DNA of 6,843 nucleotides from Halobacteria archaeon (GCA_013041945.1 JABDRC010000126.1:1-6843); one strand, 5' to 3'. Shown: positions 1-6,449, counted from the stretch's first letter. Numbers and translations: made by a program. The notes: generated by a model not told the origin, from the sequence alone.

Positions 1-69
1 CATCTCGACTTCCAGCACCTCGCCCAGGTCTACGACCAGGCCCATCCACGGGCCCGCAAGACGAAGTAA
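1..69 (+). CDS. xerC: Tyrosine recombinase XerC, C-terminal end (partial)
   Basis: Only the last 22 codons and the TAA stop are visible; the gene begins outside the window. The tail opens with HLDFQHLAQVYDQAHPRAR and ends in KTK. From memory, E. coli XerC ends with nearly the same sequence (HLDFQHLASVYDAAHPRAK), whereas XerD ends differently, so XerC is preferred. In the family the catalytic tyrosine that attacks DNA lies just before this segment, so the nucleophile falls a residue or two outside the window. XerC acts with XerD at the dif site to resolve chromosome dimers at cell division. The order xerC then hslV is common in gammaproteobacteria. No clear rho-independent terminator follows the stop. 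Confidence 0.85.
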   Translation, partial: HLDFQHLAQVYDQAHPRARKTK

Positions 70-210
70 ATAATCGTCTCGCGAAAAAGCACAAAGAAAA
101 AAACAGCCACAGAGAACACAGAGAAAAATCTGAATGTCTCCCGAAACGCTGGATCAGCAGCGACTGTCATCCCCACAAAAACAGGACTCAAACTCAATAA
201 TATATAGCAG

Positions 211-246
211 TCTCTAAAATTAGAGATCTAAATTTTCTGGTAGAAT
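211..246 (+). promoter_or_regulatory. Possible extended -10 promoter with overlapping palindromic operator
   Basis: A perfect palindrome with 7-bp arms, TCTCTAA-AA-TTAGAGA, occupies 211-226. Fifteen bases from a poor -35-like TTAGAG (220-225) is TGGTAGAAT (238-246), which fits the extended -10 form TGnTAnAAT. A palindrome over the -35 region is a typical operator position. No ORF follows closely, and the hslV start is more than 350 bp away, so any transcript would be a small RNA or a long leader. In AT-rich DNA such matches arise easily by chance, so this is weak. Confidence 0.2.
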
Positions 247-342
247 CCGGATATCAGAGGGACAAATCCGCAGCGTATGTCACTATGTGTGTTTGGCGTT
301 GCCGCAAATATTTAGCTTGCATGCCATTGAAAAATATTGATA

Positions 343-362
343 ATTACTATGTTTATAGTAAT
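343..362. other. AT-rich hairpin, 8-bp arms
   Basis: ATTACTAT (343-350) and ATAGTAAT (355-362) are perfect reverse complements separated by GTTT. There is no following T tract, so it is not a standard terminator. It lies inside the 420-bp inverted-repeat element and could be an internal structure of that element or a chance palindrome in AT-rich DNA. Confidence 0.3.
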
Positions 363-540
363 ACCTAAATATATAGACTAATCCATTTCAATGTAATCCC
401 TCGAAAGCAGTATGTTCCCCGTCTAGAGAAAGGCCAGAAAAAAAAGTGATCGGTACCATGTCTACTATGAGATAAATTCACGCCTCCTCGGGCATGGCAT
501 ATCTTCTCTCTGTGTTCTCTGTGGCAAGGCTTTTAACGCC

Positions 541-567
541 CTTGGATTCGTCACGTCCGCCCCAATA
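541..567 (+). promoter_or_regulatory. Sigma-32-like heat-shock promoter for hslVU
   Basis: CTTGGA (541-546) resembles the sigma-32 -35 element CTTGAA with one mismatch. CCCCAATA (560-567) resembles the -10 element CCCCATnT. The 13-bp spacing fits this class. Transcription would begin near 574, giving a leader of about 40 nt before the hslV GTG. hslVU is a classic sigma-32 operon in E. coli, which supports the assignment. A sigma-70 reading of the same stretch (TTGGAT and TACTAT, 18 bp apart) matches its consensus less well. Confidence 0.5.
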
Positions 568-612
568 CTATGGTGTACAATTCCACGCCCCCTGTTTGAG
601 GAGAATTTCCGA

Positions 613-1155
613 GTGGACCAGTTTCGCGGCACGACCATCCTGTCAGTCCGCCGAGGTGACAGTGTCGTCATCGGCGGGGACGGGCAGGTGTCGATGGGCG
701 ACACCATTATGAAGGGCAATGCCCGCAAGGTCCGCCGCCTGTACAACGATCAGGTACTGGCCGGCTTCGCCGGCGGTACCGCCGACGCCTTCACCCTGTT
801 CGAACTGTTCGAGGCCAAGCTGGATGAATTCGGCGGCCAGCTGACCCGCGCCGCCGTCGAGCTGGCCAAGGACTGGCGCACCAACAAGATGCTGCGCAAC
901 CTCGAGGCCCTGCTGGCGGTCGCCGACCGGGAGACCTCGCTCATCATCAGCGGCAATGGCGACGTCATCGAACCGGAACAGTCGCTGATGGCGATCGGCT
1001 CGGGCGGTCCGTTCGCCCAGGCGGCGGCGCGCGCACTGGTCCAGCACACGGACCTGAGTGCGCGCGAAATCACCGAGGCCGGCCTGGGCATAGCCGCAGA
1101 CATTTGCATCTACACCAACCGCAACCTGACGCTGGAGGAGCTGAAAATCGGCTAA
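613..1155 (+). CDS. hslV: ATP-dependent protease HslUV, peptidase subunit HslV
   Basis: HslV is the threonine peptidase of the HslUV (ClpQY) protease, a cytoplasmic dodecamer that degrades misfolded and regulatory proteins handed to it by HslU. The 180-residue product matches E. coli HslV along its length. Thr7 in the GTTI context aligns with the mature N-terminal Thr1, so the first six residues (MDQFRG) are a short propeptide. Asp23 (GGDGQ), Lys39 (RKVRR) and Ser130 (IGSGG) match the family's active-site Asp17, Lys33 and Ser124. The start is GTG, chosen because GAGGAGAA (598-605) lies at suitable distance upstream and because many relatives begin with an XXQFRGTTIL-type leader. A sigma-32-like promoter precedes it. 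hslU follows after 82 bp and is probably co-transcribed. Confidence 0.97.
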   Translation: MDQFRGTTILSVRRGDSVVIGGDGQVSMGDTIMKGNARKVRRLYNDQVLAGFAGGTADAFTLFELFEAKLDEFGGQLTRAAVELAKDWRTNKMLRNLEALLAVADRETSLIISGNGDVIEPEQSLMAIGSGGPFAQAAARALVQHTDLSAREITEAGLGIAADICIYTNRNLTLEELKIG

Positions 1156-1237
1156 CTACGGCGAAATACAACTTATAAACCGTTATAATTTGCTTATTGC
1201 ATGCATTTGCCGCTAATTTTCGAGAAAACCCGCCACC

Positions 1238-2566
1238 ATGTCTGAAATGACCCCCAGAGAGATCGTCCAGGAACTGGACAAACACATTATCGGGCAGGAC
1301 GCCGCCAAGCGCGCCGTCGCCATTGCCCTGCGCAACCGCTGGCGCCGCATGCAGGTCAGCGAAGACCTGCGCGCCGAGATCACCCCGAAGAACATCCTGA
1401 TGATCGGTCCGACCGGGGTCGGCAAGACCGAGATCGCGCGGCGCCTGGCACGACTGGCCAGGGCCCCCTTCATCAAGGTGGAGGCCACCAAGTTCACCGA
1501 GGTCGGCTATGTCGGCCGCGACGTCGAATCCATCATCCGCGATCTGGCCGATGCGGCCATCAAGATGGCGCGTGAAAACGAGATGGCCAAGGTCCGCCAC
1601 CGCGCGGAAGACGCCGCCGAGGAACGCATACTCGACGCGCTGCTGCCGGCACCGCGCAGCCTGGCGGTCGGCGAGGACACGCCGCCCGATAACGAGACCC
1701 GCCAGAAATTCCGCAAGCGCCTGCGCGAGGGGGCGATGGACGACAAGGAAATCGAGATCGAGGTCGAGGTCACGCGCGTCGGCGTGGAGATCATGACACC
1801 GCCCGGCATGGAGGACATGACCAGCCAGCTGCAGGATATGTTCTCGAATCTCGGCGGCGGCCGCACGAAACAGCGCAAGCTGCGCATTCGCGATGCCATG
1901 CGCCTGCTGACCGAGGAAGAAGCGGCGAAAATGGTCAACGAGGACGAGCTGAAGCTGAATGCGCTGGAAAACGTCGAGCAGAACGGCATCGTCTTCCTCG
2001 ACGAGATCGACAAGGTCACCAAGCGCGGCGAGACCAGCGGACCGGACGTGTCGCGCGAGGGCGTGCAGCGCGACCTGTTGCCGCTGGTGGAAGGCTGCAC
2101 CGTGTCGACCAAGCACGGCATGGTAAAGTCCGACCACATCCTGTTCATCGCCTCCGGCGCCTTTCACCTGGCCAAACCCTCGGACCTGATTCCGGAGTTA
2201 CAGGGCCGGCTGCCGATCCGCGTGGAACTGGACGACCTCGGCACCGAGGAGTTCAGGCGCATCCTGACCGAACCGGACGCCTCGCTGACCGAACAGTACG
2301 GCGCGCTGCTCGCCACGGAAGACGTGCAGCTGGAATTTGCCGCTGACGGTATCGAGCGGCTCGCCGAAATCGCCACACAGATCAACGAGCGTACCGAGAA
2401 TATCGGTGCGCGGCGGCTGCATACCGTCATGGAGCGCCTGCTGGAGACGCTGTCGTTCGAGGCCACCGACAAGGCCGGCAGTCGTGTCATGATCGACGTC
2501 GGCTATGTCAACGAGCATCTCGACTCGCTGGTCAAGGACGAGGACCTGAGTCGGTATATACTTTAA
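1238..2566 (+). CDS. hslU: ATP-dependent protease HslUV, ATPase subunit HslU
   Basis: HslU is the hexameric AAA+ unfoldase that feeds substrates into HslV. At 442 residues it is within one residue of E. coli HslU and begins identically (MSEMTPREIV). Visible motifs are Walker A GPTGVGKT (57-64, Lys63), the pore loop GYVGRD (90-95), the inserted I-domain (about 110-243), Walker B IVFLDEID (251-258), the arginine-finger region PELQGRLPIR (319-328), and sensor 2 GARRLHTVME (390-399). The tail DLSRYIL (436-442) is the segment that docks into HslV to activate it, and it is intact. The ATG at 1238 is preferred over the in-frame ATG three codons later by homology; the ribosome-binding site is weak, with GAG near 1221 the best candidate. 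Low dependence on a strong site would fit coupling to hslV. Confidence 0.98.
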   Translation: MSEMTPREIVQELDKHIIGQDAAKRAVAIALRNRWRRMQVSEDLRAEITPKNILMIGPTGVGKTEIARRLARLARAPFIKVEATKFTEVGYVGRDVESIIRDLADAAIKMARENEMAKVRHRAEDAAEERILDALLPAPRSLAVGEDTPPDNETRQKFRKRLREGAMDDKEIEIEVEVTRVGVEIMTPPGMEDMTSQLQDMFSNLGGGRTKQRKLRIRDAMRLLTEEEAAKMVNEDELKLNALENVEQNGIVFLDEIDKVTKRGETSGPDVSREGVQRDLLPLVEGCTVSTKHGMVKSDHILFIASGAFHLAKPSDLIPELQGRLPIRVELDDLGTEEFRRILTEPDASLTEQYGALLATEDVQLEFAADGIERLAEIATQINERTENIGARRLHTVMERLLETLSFEATDKAGSRVMIDVGYVNEHLDSLVKDEDLSRYIL

Positions 2567-2602
2567 ACGTGCTTACTTCACTGTACAGAATCTTAAAAAA
2601 TC

Positions 2603-2753
2603 ATCGCCACAGAGGACACAGAGAAAAAATAATTGTATTTCCTCCTGAATAATGTCTGTAGTCTCTCGCAAGAATGTGGGAACGACTTAAGAGGCTAATA
2701 ATGCCTCCCGGACAAATGTTGTACTCTGTGTCCCCTGTGACCTCTGTGGCGAT
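2603..2753. repeat. 151-bp MITE-like element with CCACAGAGGACACAGAG inverted ends
   Basis: The left arm ATCGCCACAGAGGACACAGA (2603-2622, plus G) is repeated in inverse at 2724-2753. The right arm carries a 9-base insertion that partly duplicates the CACAG motif, so it is 30 bp against 21 bp. The arms are close relatives of those at 106-124/507-525 and 6493-6514/6605-6627. The interior is AT-rich, has no ORF and includes a small hairpin, GAGGC (2691-2695) with GCCTC (2703-2707). The element nearly fills the 215-bp gap between hslU and the DUF971 gene and ends 28 bp before that gene's ATG. It may separate the two transcription units, but no T-rich terminator is evident. Confidence 0.7.
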
Positions 2754-2781
2754 TTATTGATTACATCAACGAGCATCCAAC

Positions 2782-3162
2782 ATGACAGATACCCCCAAAC
2801 CCACCGAGATCAACCTGCACCAGAAATCGCGCATCCTCGAAATCAGCTTCGAGGACGGCAAAACATTCAAACTGAGCTACGAGTTCCTGCGCGTGCACTC
2901 GCCCTCTGCGGAAGTGCAGGGACACGGGCCCGGGCAGGGCGTACTGCAGCTCGCCAAGGAAGACGTCAACATCACCGCTGTCGAGCCGATCGGCAGTTAT
3001 GCCATCCAGCCGTCTTTCGATGACGGCCACGACACCGGCATCTATTCCTGGGAAACACTCTACGACCTCGGCAAAAATCACGACCGCTACTGGCAGGAAT
3101 ACCTCGACAAGCTCGCTGCAGCCGGCCACCAGCGCAGGGAACCGGGACAGAACCCGATCTGA
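2782..3162 (+). CDS. DUF971 / GBBH-like N-terminal domain protein
   Basis: The 126-residue product is a stand-alone DUF971 protein. The family relates to the N-terminal domain of gamma-butyrobetaine hydroxylase and also occurs fused to Mrp/ApbC-type Fe-S carriers. Recognisable blocks are LSYEFLRVHSPSAEVQGHG (31-49) and the hallmark FDDGHDTGIYSWETLY (79-94), followed by a short helical tail. There are no cysteines, so a cysteine-based metal site like that in some eukaryotic relatives is absent here. No signal peptide or membrane segment is seen, so it is probably cytoplasmic. A DUF971 gene beside hslU is a recurring arrangement in gammaproteobacteria such as Pseudomonas, but its function is unknown. 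The ATG at 2782 has a weak ribosome-binding site. A role linked to the protease or to quinone synthesis would be speculation. Confidence 0.9.
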   Translation: MTDTPKPTEINLHQKSRILEISFEDGKTFKLSYEFLRVHSPSAEVQGHGPGQGVLQLAKEDVNITAVEPIGSYAIQPSFDDGHDTGIYSWETLYDLGKNHDRYWQEYLDKLAAAGHQRREPGQNPI

Positions 3163-3198
3163 CGCTGAAGCGCTTCCAGCAGCACACATATTGGCAAT

Positions 3199-3227
3199 AT
3201 CCCTGCGTCCGCTGCGTCTTTGCGGTA
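3199..3227. repeat. Solo repeat arm of the CTGCGTCTTTGCGGT type
   Basis: The stretch ATCCCTGCGTCCGCTGCGTC followed by TTTGCGGTA parallels the right arms of the other elements (CTCTGTGTTCTCTGTGGC), with a TCTGTG-to-GCTGCG shift. No inverted partner is seen within the neighbouring few hundred bases. It looks like a degenerate or truncated member of the same broad family. Chance similarity cannot be excluded. Confidence 0.45.
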
Positions 3228-3262
3228 CATTAGATGATCGCTGATGACGTGAAATTATTCTC

Positions 3263-3345
3263 GTCATTGCGAGCGTAGCGTGGCAATCTCATAATAACGA
3301 GATCATATCCGGAGATTGCTTCGTCACTTCGCAACTCGCAATGAC
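3263..3345. repeat. Palindromic intergenic repeat, GTCATTGCGAG...CTCGCAATGAC
   Basis: GTCATTGCGAG (3263-3273) pairs perfectly with CTCGCAATGAC (3335-3345). An inner block GCAATCTC (3283-3290) pairs perfectly with GAGATTGC (3312-3319). Between these blocks the arms differ in length, 9 against 15 bases, and a 21-bp spacer separates them. From memory, this consensus recurs in intergenic regions of many environmental bacteria. The RNA would fold into a large interrupted hairpin 35 bp before ubiE, which could influence transcription entering the ubi operon; that effect is inferred. No transposase is present. Confidence 0.8.
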
Positions 3346-3379
3346 AAGCCATCCAGTCTTTACCACCGATGAATAGCGA

Positions 3380-4135
3380 ATGAGCAGGCGCATGGCGGAC
3401 AAGAACACCCATTTCGGATTTCGGAAAGTACCCGTCGGTGACAAGGCGCAGCACGTGCGGGGCGTGTTCGACTCGGTCGCTGACAACTATGACCTGATGA
3501 ATGACGTGATGTCCGCAGGCATTCACCGTCTGTGGAAGCGCTTCGCTATCGGCATGTCGGGCATCCAGCCAGGCCAGCAGGTACTCGACCTGGCCGGCGG
3601 CACCGGCGATATCGCGCGCCTGATGGCGCCGCGTGTCGGCAAGGACGGTCACGTGGTACTGACCGACATCAACGCCGCCATGCTGGAAAGGGGGCGGCAT
3701 GCATTGCTCGACCACGGCATCTCCGGCAACGTTACCTTTGCGCAGGTCAACGCGGAGCAGCTGCCGTTCCCCGACAGCAGCTTCGACCTGGTTACCATTG
3801 CCTTCGGTCTGCGCAACGTCACCGACAAGCAGTGCGCGCTCGAATCCATCTATCGCGTGCTGCGCCCGGGCGGGCGCCTGCTGGTACTCGAGTTCTCGAA
3901 ACCGGTCTCCGCACTGAAGCCGGCCTATGATTTCTATTCCCTCAATATCCTGCCGAAACTCGGCCGCATGTTCGCCGGGGACGCAGACAGCTACCGCTAT
4001 CTGGCCGAATCGATACGTATGCACCCGGACCAGGAAACACTGCTGTCGATGATGCAGCAGGCAGGTTTTGAACGTTGCGACTACCACAACATGACCGGCG
4101 GCATCGTCGCTGTTCACCGGGGATACCGGCTGTGA
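3380..4135 (+). CDS. ubiE: Ubiquinone/menaquinone C-methyltransferase UbiE
   Basis: UbiE is the SAM-dependent C-methyltransferase that methylates the benzoquinol ring in ubiquinone synthesis and, where menaquinone is made, converts demethylmenaquinone to menaquinone. The 251-residue product matches E. coli UbiE throughout. The SAM-binding motif I is VLDLAGGTGD (68-77). The two family signatures are YDLMNDVMSAGIHRLWK (37-53) and RVLRPGGRLLVLEFSKP (159-175), and the conserved DADSYRYLAESIRMHPDQ (201-218) is present. The start is uncertain: ATG at 3380 gives the longer form, while ATG at 3392 (residue 5, MADKNTHFGF) aligns better with the E. coli N-terminus. Neither has a strong ribosome-binding site. 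It is first of three overlapping ubi genes; its TGA overlaps the ubiJ start by 4 bp. Confidence 0.97.
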   Translation: MSRRMADKNTHFGFRKVPVGDKAQHVRGVFDSVADNYDLMNDVMSAGIHRLWKRFAIGMSGIQPGQQVLDLAGGTGDIARLMAPRVGKDGHVVLTDINAAMLERGRHALLDHGISGNVTFAQVNAEQLPFPDSSFDLVTIAFGLRNVTDKQCALESIYRVLRPGGRLLVLEFSKPVSALKPAYDFYSLNILPKLGRMFAGDADSYRYLAESIRMHPDQETLLSMMQQAGFERCDYHNMTGGIVAVHRGYRL

Positions 4136-4761
4136 AACTGCCCGCCGGGGTCGTTGCCGGACTGGACGCGGCCATCAACCGCTACCTGCGCCTCGACCCT
4201 GAGACATGGACGCGCATGACGCAACTCGACGTGCACTGCATCGCCATCGAATTGCGCGGTCTTGACCTGACGCTGTATGCACTGCCGAACGGAGACGGTG
4301 TCACCATAACCGATCACTGCGAGGACACGCCGGACACGACGCTCAGCGGCACCCCGATCGGGCTTGCACGTGTCGGGCTGGGACGGCAAAAGGAGCGCGC
4401 CCTGTTCTCCGGTGAAATGGAAATCACCGGCGACATGGAAAGCGGCCAGGCCTTTCGGGACATCCTCGATGGCATGGACATCGACTGGGAAGAACAGCTG
4501 TCGCATCTGACCGGCGACATGATCGCACATCATGCCGGCAATGCCGTGCGCCGTGCCGGCGAATTGCTCAGACAGGGCAGTGCAACCGCACAGCAGAATA
4601 CGACCGAATACCTGCAGGAAGAGATGCGCGTGCTGCCGGCACGCATCGAAATCGAGAATTTCTGCGCGGACGTCACTAAACTCGTGATGGATGTCGACCG
4701 GCTGGCAGCGCACGTGGCACGTCTCGGGAAAAAATCCGCCACGCCGGGTGAACAGGCATGA
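4132..4761 (+). CDS. ubiJ: Ubiquinone biosynthesis accessory factor UbiJ (SCP2 domain)
   Basis: UbiJ is a non-catalytic accessory protein of the late, O2-dependent ubiquinone pathway; its SCP2 sterol-carrier-like domain is thought to bind the lipophilic intermediates for the Ubi enzyme complex. The 209-residue product has an SCP2-like region at about 15-115, including the block FSGEMEITGDMESGQAFRDI (92-111), then a helical, charged C-terminal half with coiled-coil character. The GTG at 4132 is chosen over an upstream ATG at 4075 because it overlaps the ubiE stop in a GTGA junction and has GGGGA (4119-4123) eight bases upstream. The 4075 start would add 19 residues inside ubiE that do not look like the family. 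Length is close to E. coli UbiJ (about 201). Identification relies on position and the SCP2 pattern. Confidence 0.9.
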   Translation: MKLPAGVVAGLDAAINRYLRLDPETWTRMTQLDVHCIAIELRGLDLTLYALPNGDGVTITDHCEDTPDTTLSGTPIGLARVGLGRQKERALFSGEMEITGDMESGQAFRDILDGMDIDWEEQLSHLTGDMIAHHAGNAVRRAGELLRQGSATAQQNTTEYLQEEMRVLPARIEIENFCADVTKLVMDVDRLAAHVARLGKKSATPGEQA

Positions 4762-6422
4762 TCCGTCCGAAGCAGATCGTCCGGCTCATCCACATCAACT
4801 ACGTGCTTGCCAAACACGGCCTGGACGAGATCATCCTTGCCACACACCTGTTCCGGCCATTCCGCATTCTTTACTACCTGGCACCCTGGAACTGGGTACC
4901 GCGCAAGCGCGGCCCGCGCGCCGTGCGCATCCGTCGTTCGCTGGAAGATCTCGGCCCCATCTTCGTCAAGTTCGGCCAGATTCTGTCCACGCGGCGCGAC
5001 CTGCTGCCGGACGACATTGCCGACGAACTGGCACACCTGCAGGACGATGTCCCGCCATTTCCGGGCAGCATCACCCGCCAGCGCCTCGAGCAGGAGTTCG
5101 GCCAGCCGGTCGAGAGCCTGCTGGACGAATTCGACGAAATCCCGCTGGCCTCGGCCTCCATCGCACAGGTCCACACTGCGCGGCTGAAGGGTGGCGAGGA
5201 AGTGGTCATCAAGGTGCTGCGGCCGAACGTGCGCCGGTACATCGAGCGCGATGTCAGCCTGCTGCACACCGTGGCAGGTCTGGCCGAACGCTACTGGCAA
5301 CACGGCAAGCGCCTGCATCCGCGCGACGTGGTCTGTGAATTCGAAAAGACCCTCTACGACGAACTCGACCTGCTGCGCGAGGCCGCCAATGCCTCGCAGC
5401 TGCGCCGCAACTTCGCCGACACCGGCCTGCTGTATGTGCCGGAGGTCTACTGGGACTATTGCCGTCCCGAGATCATGGTCATGGAGCGCATACACGGCAT
5501 CCAGATCAGCGATATCGATGCCCTGCACACCAGCGGCATCGATCTGAAACTGCTGGCGGAACGCGGCGTGGAGATCTTTTTCACGCAGGTTTTCCGGCAC
5601 AACTTTTTTCATGCCGATATGCATCCCGGCAATATCTTCATCGGCCGCGACGGACGCTACAAGGCCGTCGACTTCGGTATCATGGGGACGCTCAACCCGG
5701 TCGACCAGAAATACCTGGCGGAAAACTTCCTCGCCTTCTTCAACCGCGACTACCGGCGTGTAGCCGAACTGCACGTGGAATCGGAGTGGGTGCCGGGTGA
5801 CACGCGCGTGGACGAATTCGAGTCTGCCATCCGCACGGTGTGCGAGCCGATCTTCCAGAAACCGCTGAAGGAAATCTCCTTCGGCAACGTGCTGTTGCGC
5901 CTGTTCCAGACTGCACGGCGCTTCAACATGGAAGTGCAGCCGCAACTGGTACTGTTGCAGAAGACGCTGCTGAACATCGAGGGCCTCGGCCGGCAGCTTT
6001 ACCCGGACCTCGACCTGTGGGAGACCGCCAAACCGTTCCTGGAGCGCAACATGAGCGAACAGCTCGGTGCGCGTTCGCTGCTTCGCAACCTGAAAGACAG
6101 CGTGCCGGGATGGTCCGACACATTGCCGGAATTACCTGTGCTTGCGCATCGCTACCTCGAGCAGGCCACCTCCGGCAAGCTGCAGGTGGAATGGAGCTCG
6201 CAGGAACTCAAACAGCTGCGCCGCGAAGTCCGCAACGCCAACCGGCGCACCGCGGGCACGGTCGTCGGCACCGGCCTGCTGATCGCAGCCGCCGTGATTT
6301 ATGGCCTCGACGGTTATCAACCGTCCATGGTGCTGGGCGCCCCGTTACTGAGCTGGTTCGGCCTGATCGGCGGCCTGTTCCTGATCGTCCTCAACTGGCC
6401 GGATGATCATAATGGGGAGTAG
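4758..6422 (+). CDS. ubiB: Ubiquinone biosynthesis atypical kinase/ATPase UbiB
   Basis: UbiB belongs to the ABC1/ADCK/UbiB protein-kinase-like family, needed for ubiquinone accumulation; relatives act as ATPases and may help extract quinone intermediates from the membrane. The 554-residue product (E. coli about 546) shows the family motifs: KFGQ (71-74, the KxGQ motif), the alanine-rich loop ASASIAQVH (131-139) in place of a glycine loop, VIKV with Lys152, ELDLLREAAN (202-211) with its ExD pair, HADMHPGN (285-292) and DFG (305-307). Two hydrophobic segments near the C-terminus (about 500-517 and 526-546) should anchor it in the inner membrane. The ATG overlaps the ubiJ TGA (ATGA), and GGGTGA (4746-4751) precedes it. 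Translational coupling with ubiJ is likely. No hisI or tat genes follow; the next gene is convergent. Confidence 0.97.
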   Translation: MIRPKQIVRLIHINYVLAKHGLDEIILATHLFRPFRILYYLAPWNWVPRKRGPRAVRIRRSLEDLGPIFVKFGQILSTRRDLLPDDIADELAHLQDDVPPFPGSITRQRLEQEFGQPVESLLDEFDEIPLASASIAQVHTARLKGGEEVVIKVLRPNVRRYIERDVSLLHTVAGLAERYWQHGKRLHPRDVVCEFEKTLYDELDLLREAANASQLRRNFADTGLLYVPEVYWDYCRPEIMVMERIHGIQISDIDALHTSGIDLKLLAERGVEIFFTQVFRHNFFHADMHPGNIFIGRDGRYKAVDFGIMGTLNPVDQKYLAENFLAFFNRDYRRVAELHVESEWVPGDTRVDEFESAIRTVCEPIFQKPLKEISFGNVLLRLFQTARRFNMEVQPQLVLLQKTLLNIEGLGRQLYPDLDLWETAKPFLERNMSEQLGARSLLRNLKDSVPGWSDTLPELPVLAHRYLEQATSGKLQVEWSSQELKQLRREVRNANRRTAGTVVGTGLLIAAAVIYGLDGYQPSMVLGAPLLSWFGLIGGLFLIVLNWPDDHNGE

Positions 6423-6449
6423 ATCCGTTCAATAAAAAAACCAGCCACA

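Larger units (their letters stand above)
106..525. repeat. 420-bp AT-rich element with 19-bp perfect inverted terminal repeats (MITE-like)
   Basis: The left end GCCACAGAGAACACAGAGA (106-124) is the exact reverse complement of 507-525. The arms enclose about 380 bp that is visibly more AT-rich than the flanking genes and holds no credible ORF. Variants of the same arm bound two further elements here (2603-2753 and 6493-6627), so this is a dispersed family and not a chance palindrome. The sequence just outside the right arm (AAGGCTTTT) resembles that outside the third element (AAAGGCTTTC), so the conserved unit may extend beyond the arm. I see no clear target-site duplication and no transposase. 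The element fills most of the xerC-hslV gap; the remaining parts of 70-612 hold only the promoter candidate at 541-567. A non-autonomous mobile element is the leading reading, but transposition is inferred. Confidence 0.7.

Noticed and set aside
70..612. Possible CRISPR array or tRNA gene in the first long gap
   Set aside because: There are no regularly spaced direct repeats and no cloverleaf or T-loop (GGTTCRA) signal; the only repeats are the inverted arms and short palindromes.
494..712. Plus-strand 72-codon ORF running into hslV
   Set aside because: It crosses the repeat arm, the promoter and the start of hslV in another frame, and its sequence has no recognisable features.
1184..1189. 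Perfect TATAAT in the hslV-hslU gap, a possible internal hslU promoter
   Set aside because: No acceptable -35 lies 16-18 bp upstream (GCGAAA region) and there is no extended -10 TG, so it is probably chance in an AT-rich spacer.
1070..2167. Long minus-strand open frame (365 codons) opposite hslU
   Set aside because: It lies wholly antisense to a complete conserved gene and arises from GC-rich codon bias; the protein looks low-complexity and matches no family I know.
2691..2707. GAGGC-TAATAAT-GCCTC hairpin as the hslU terminator
   Set aside because: The stem is only 5 bp and no T tract follows it, so intrinsic termination is unlikely.
4075..4131. Upstream ATG extending UbiJ by 19 residues
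   Set aside because: The extra residues are encoded inside the conserved end of ubiE, and the GTG at 4132 has a good ribosome-binding site and the typical GTGA overlap.
4530..5945. Minus-strand open frame of 471 codons opposite ubiJ and ubiB
   Set aside because: It is antisense to UbiJ and to UbiB's conserved catalytic motifs; the composition (many H, D, V, Q) is typical of a shadow frame.
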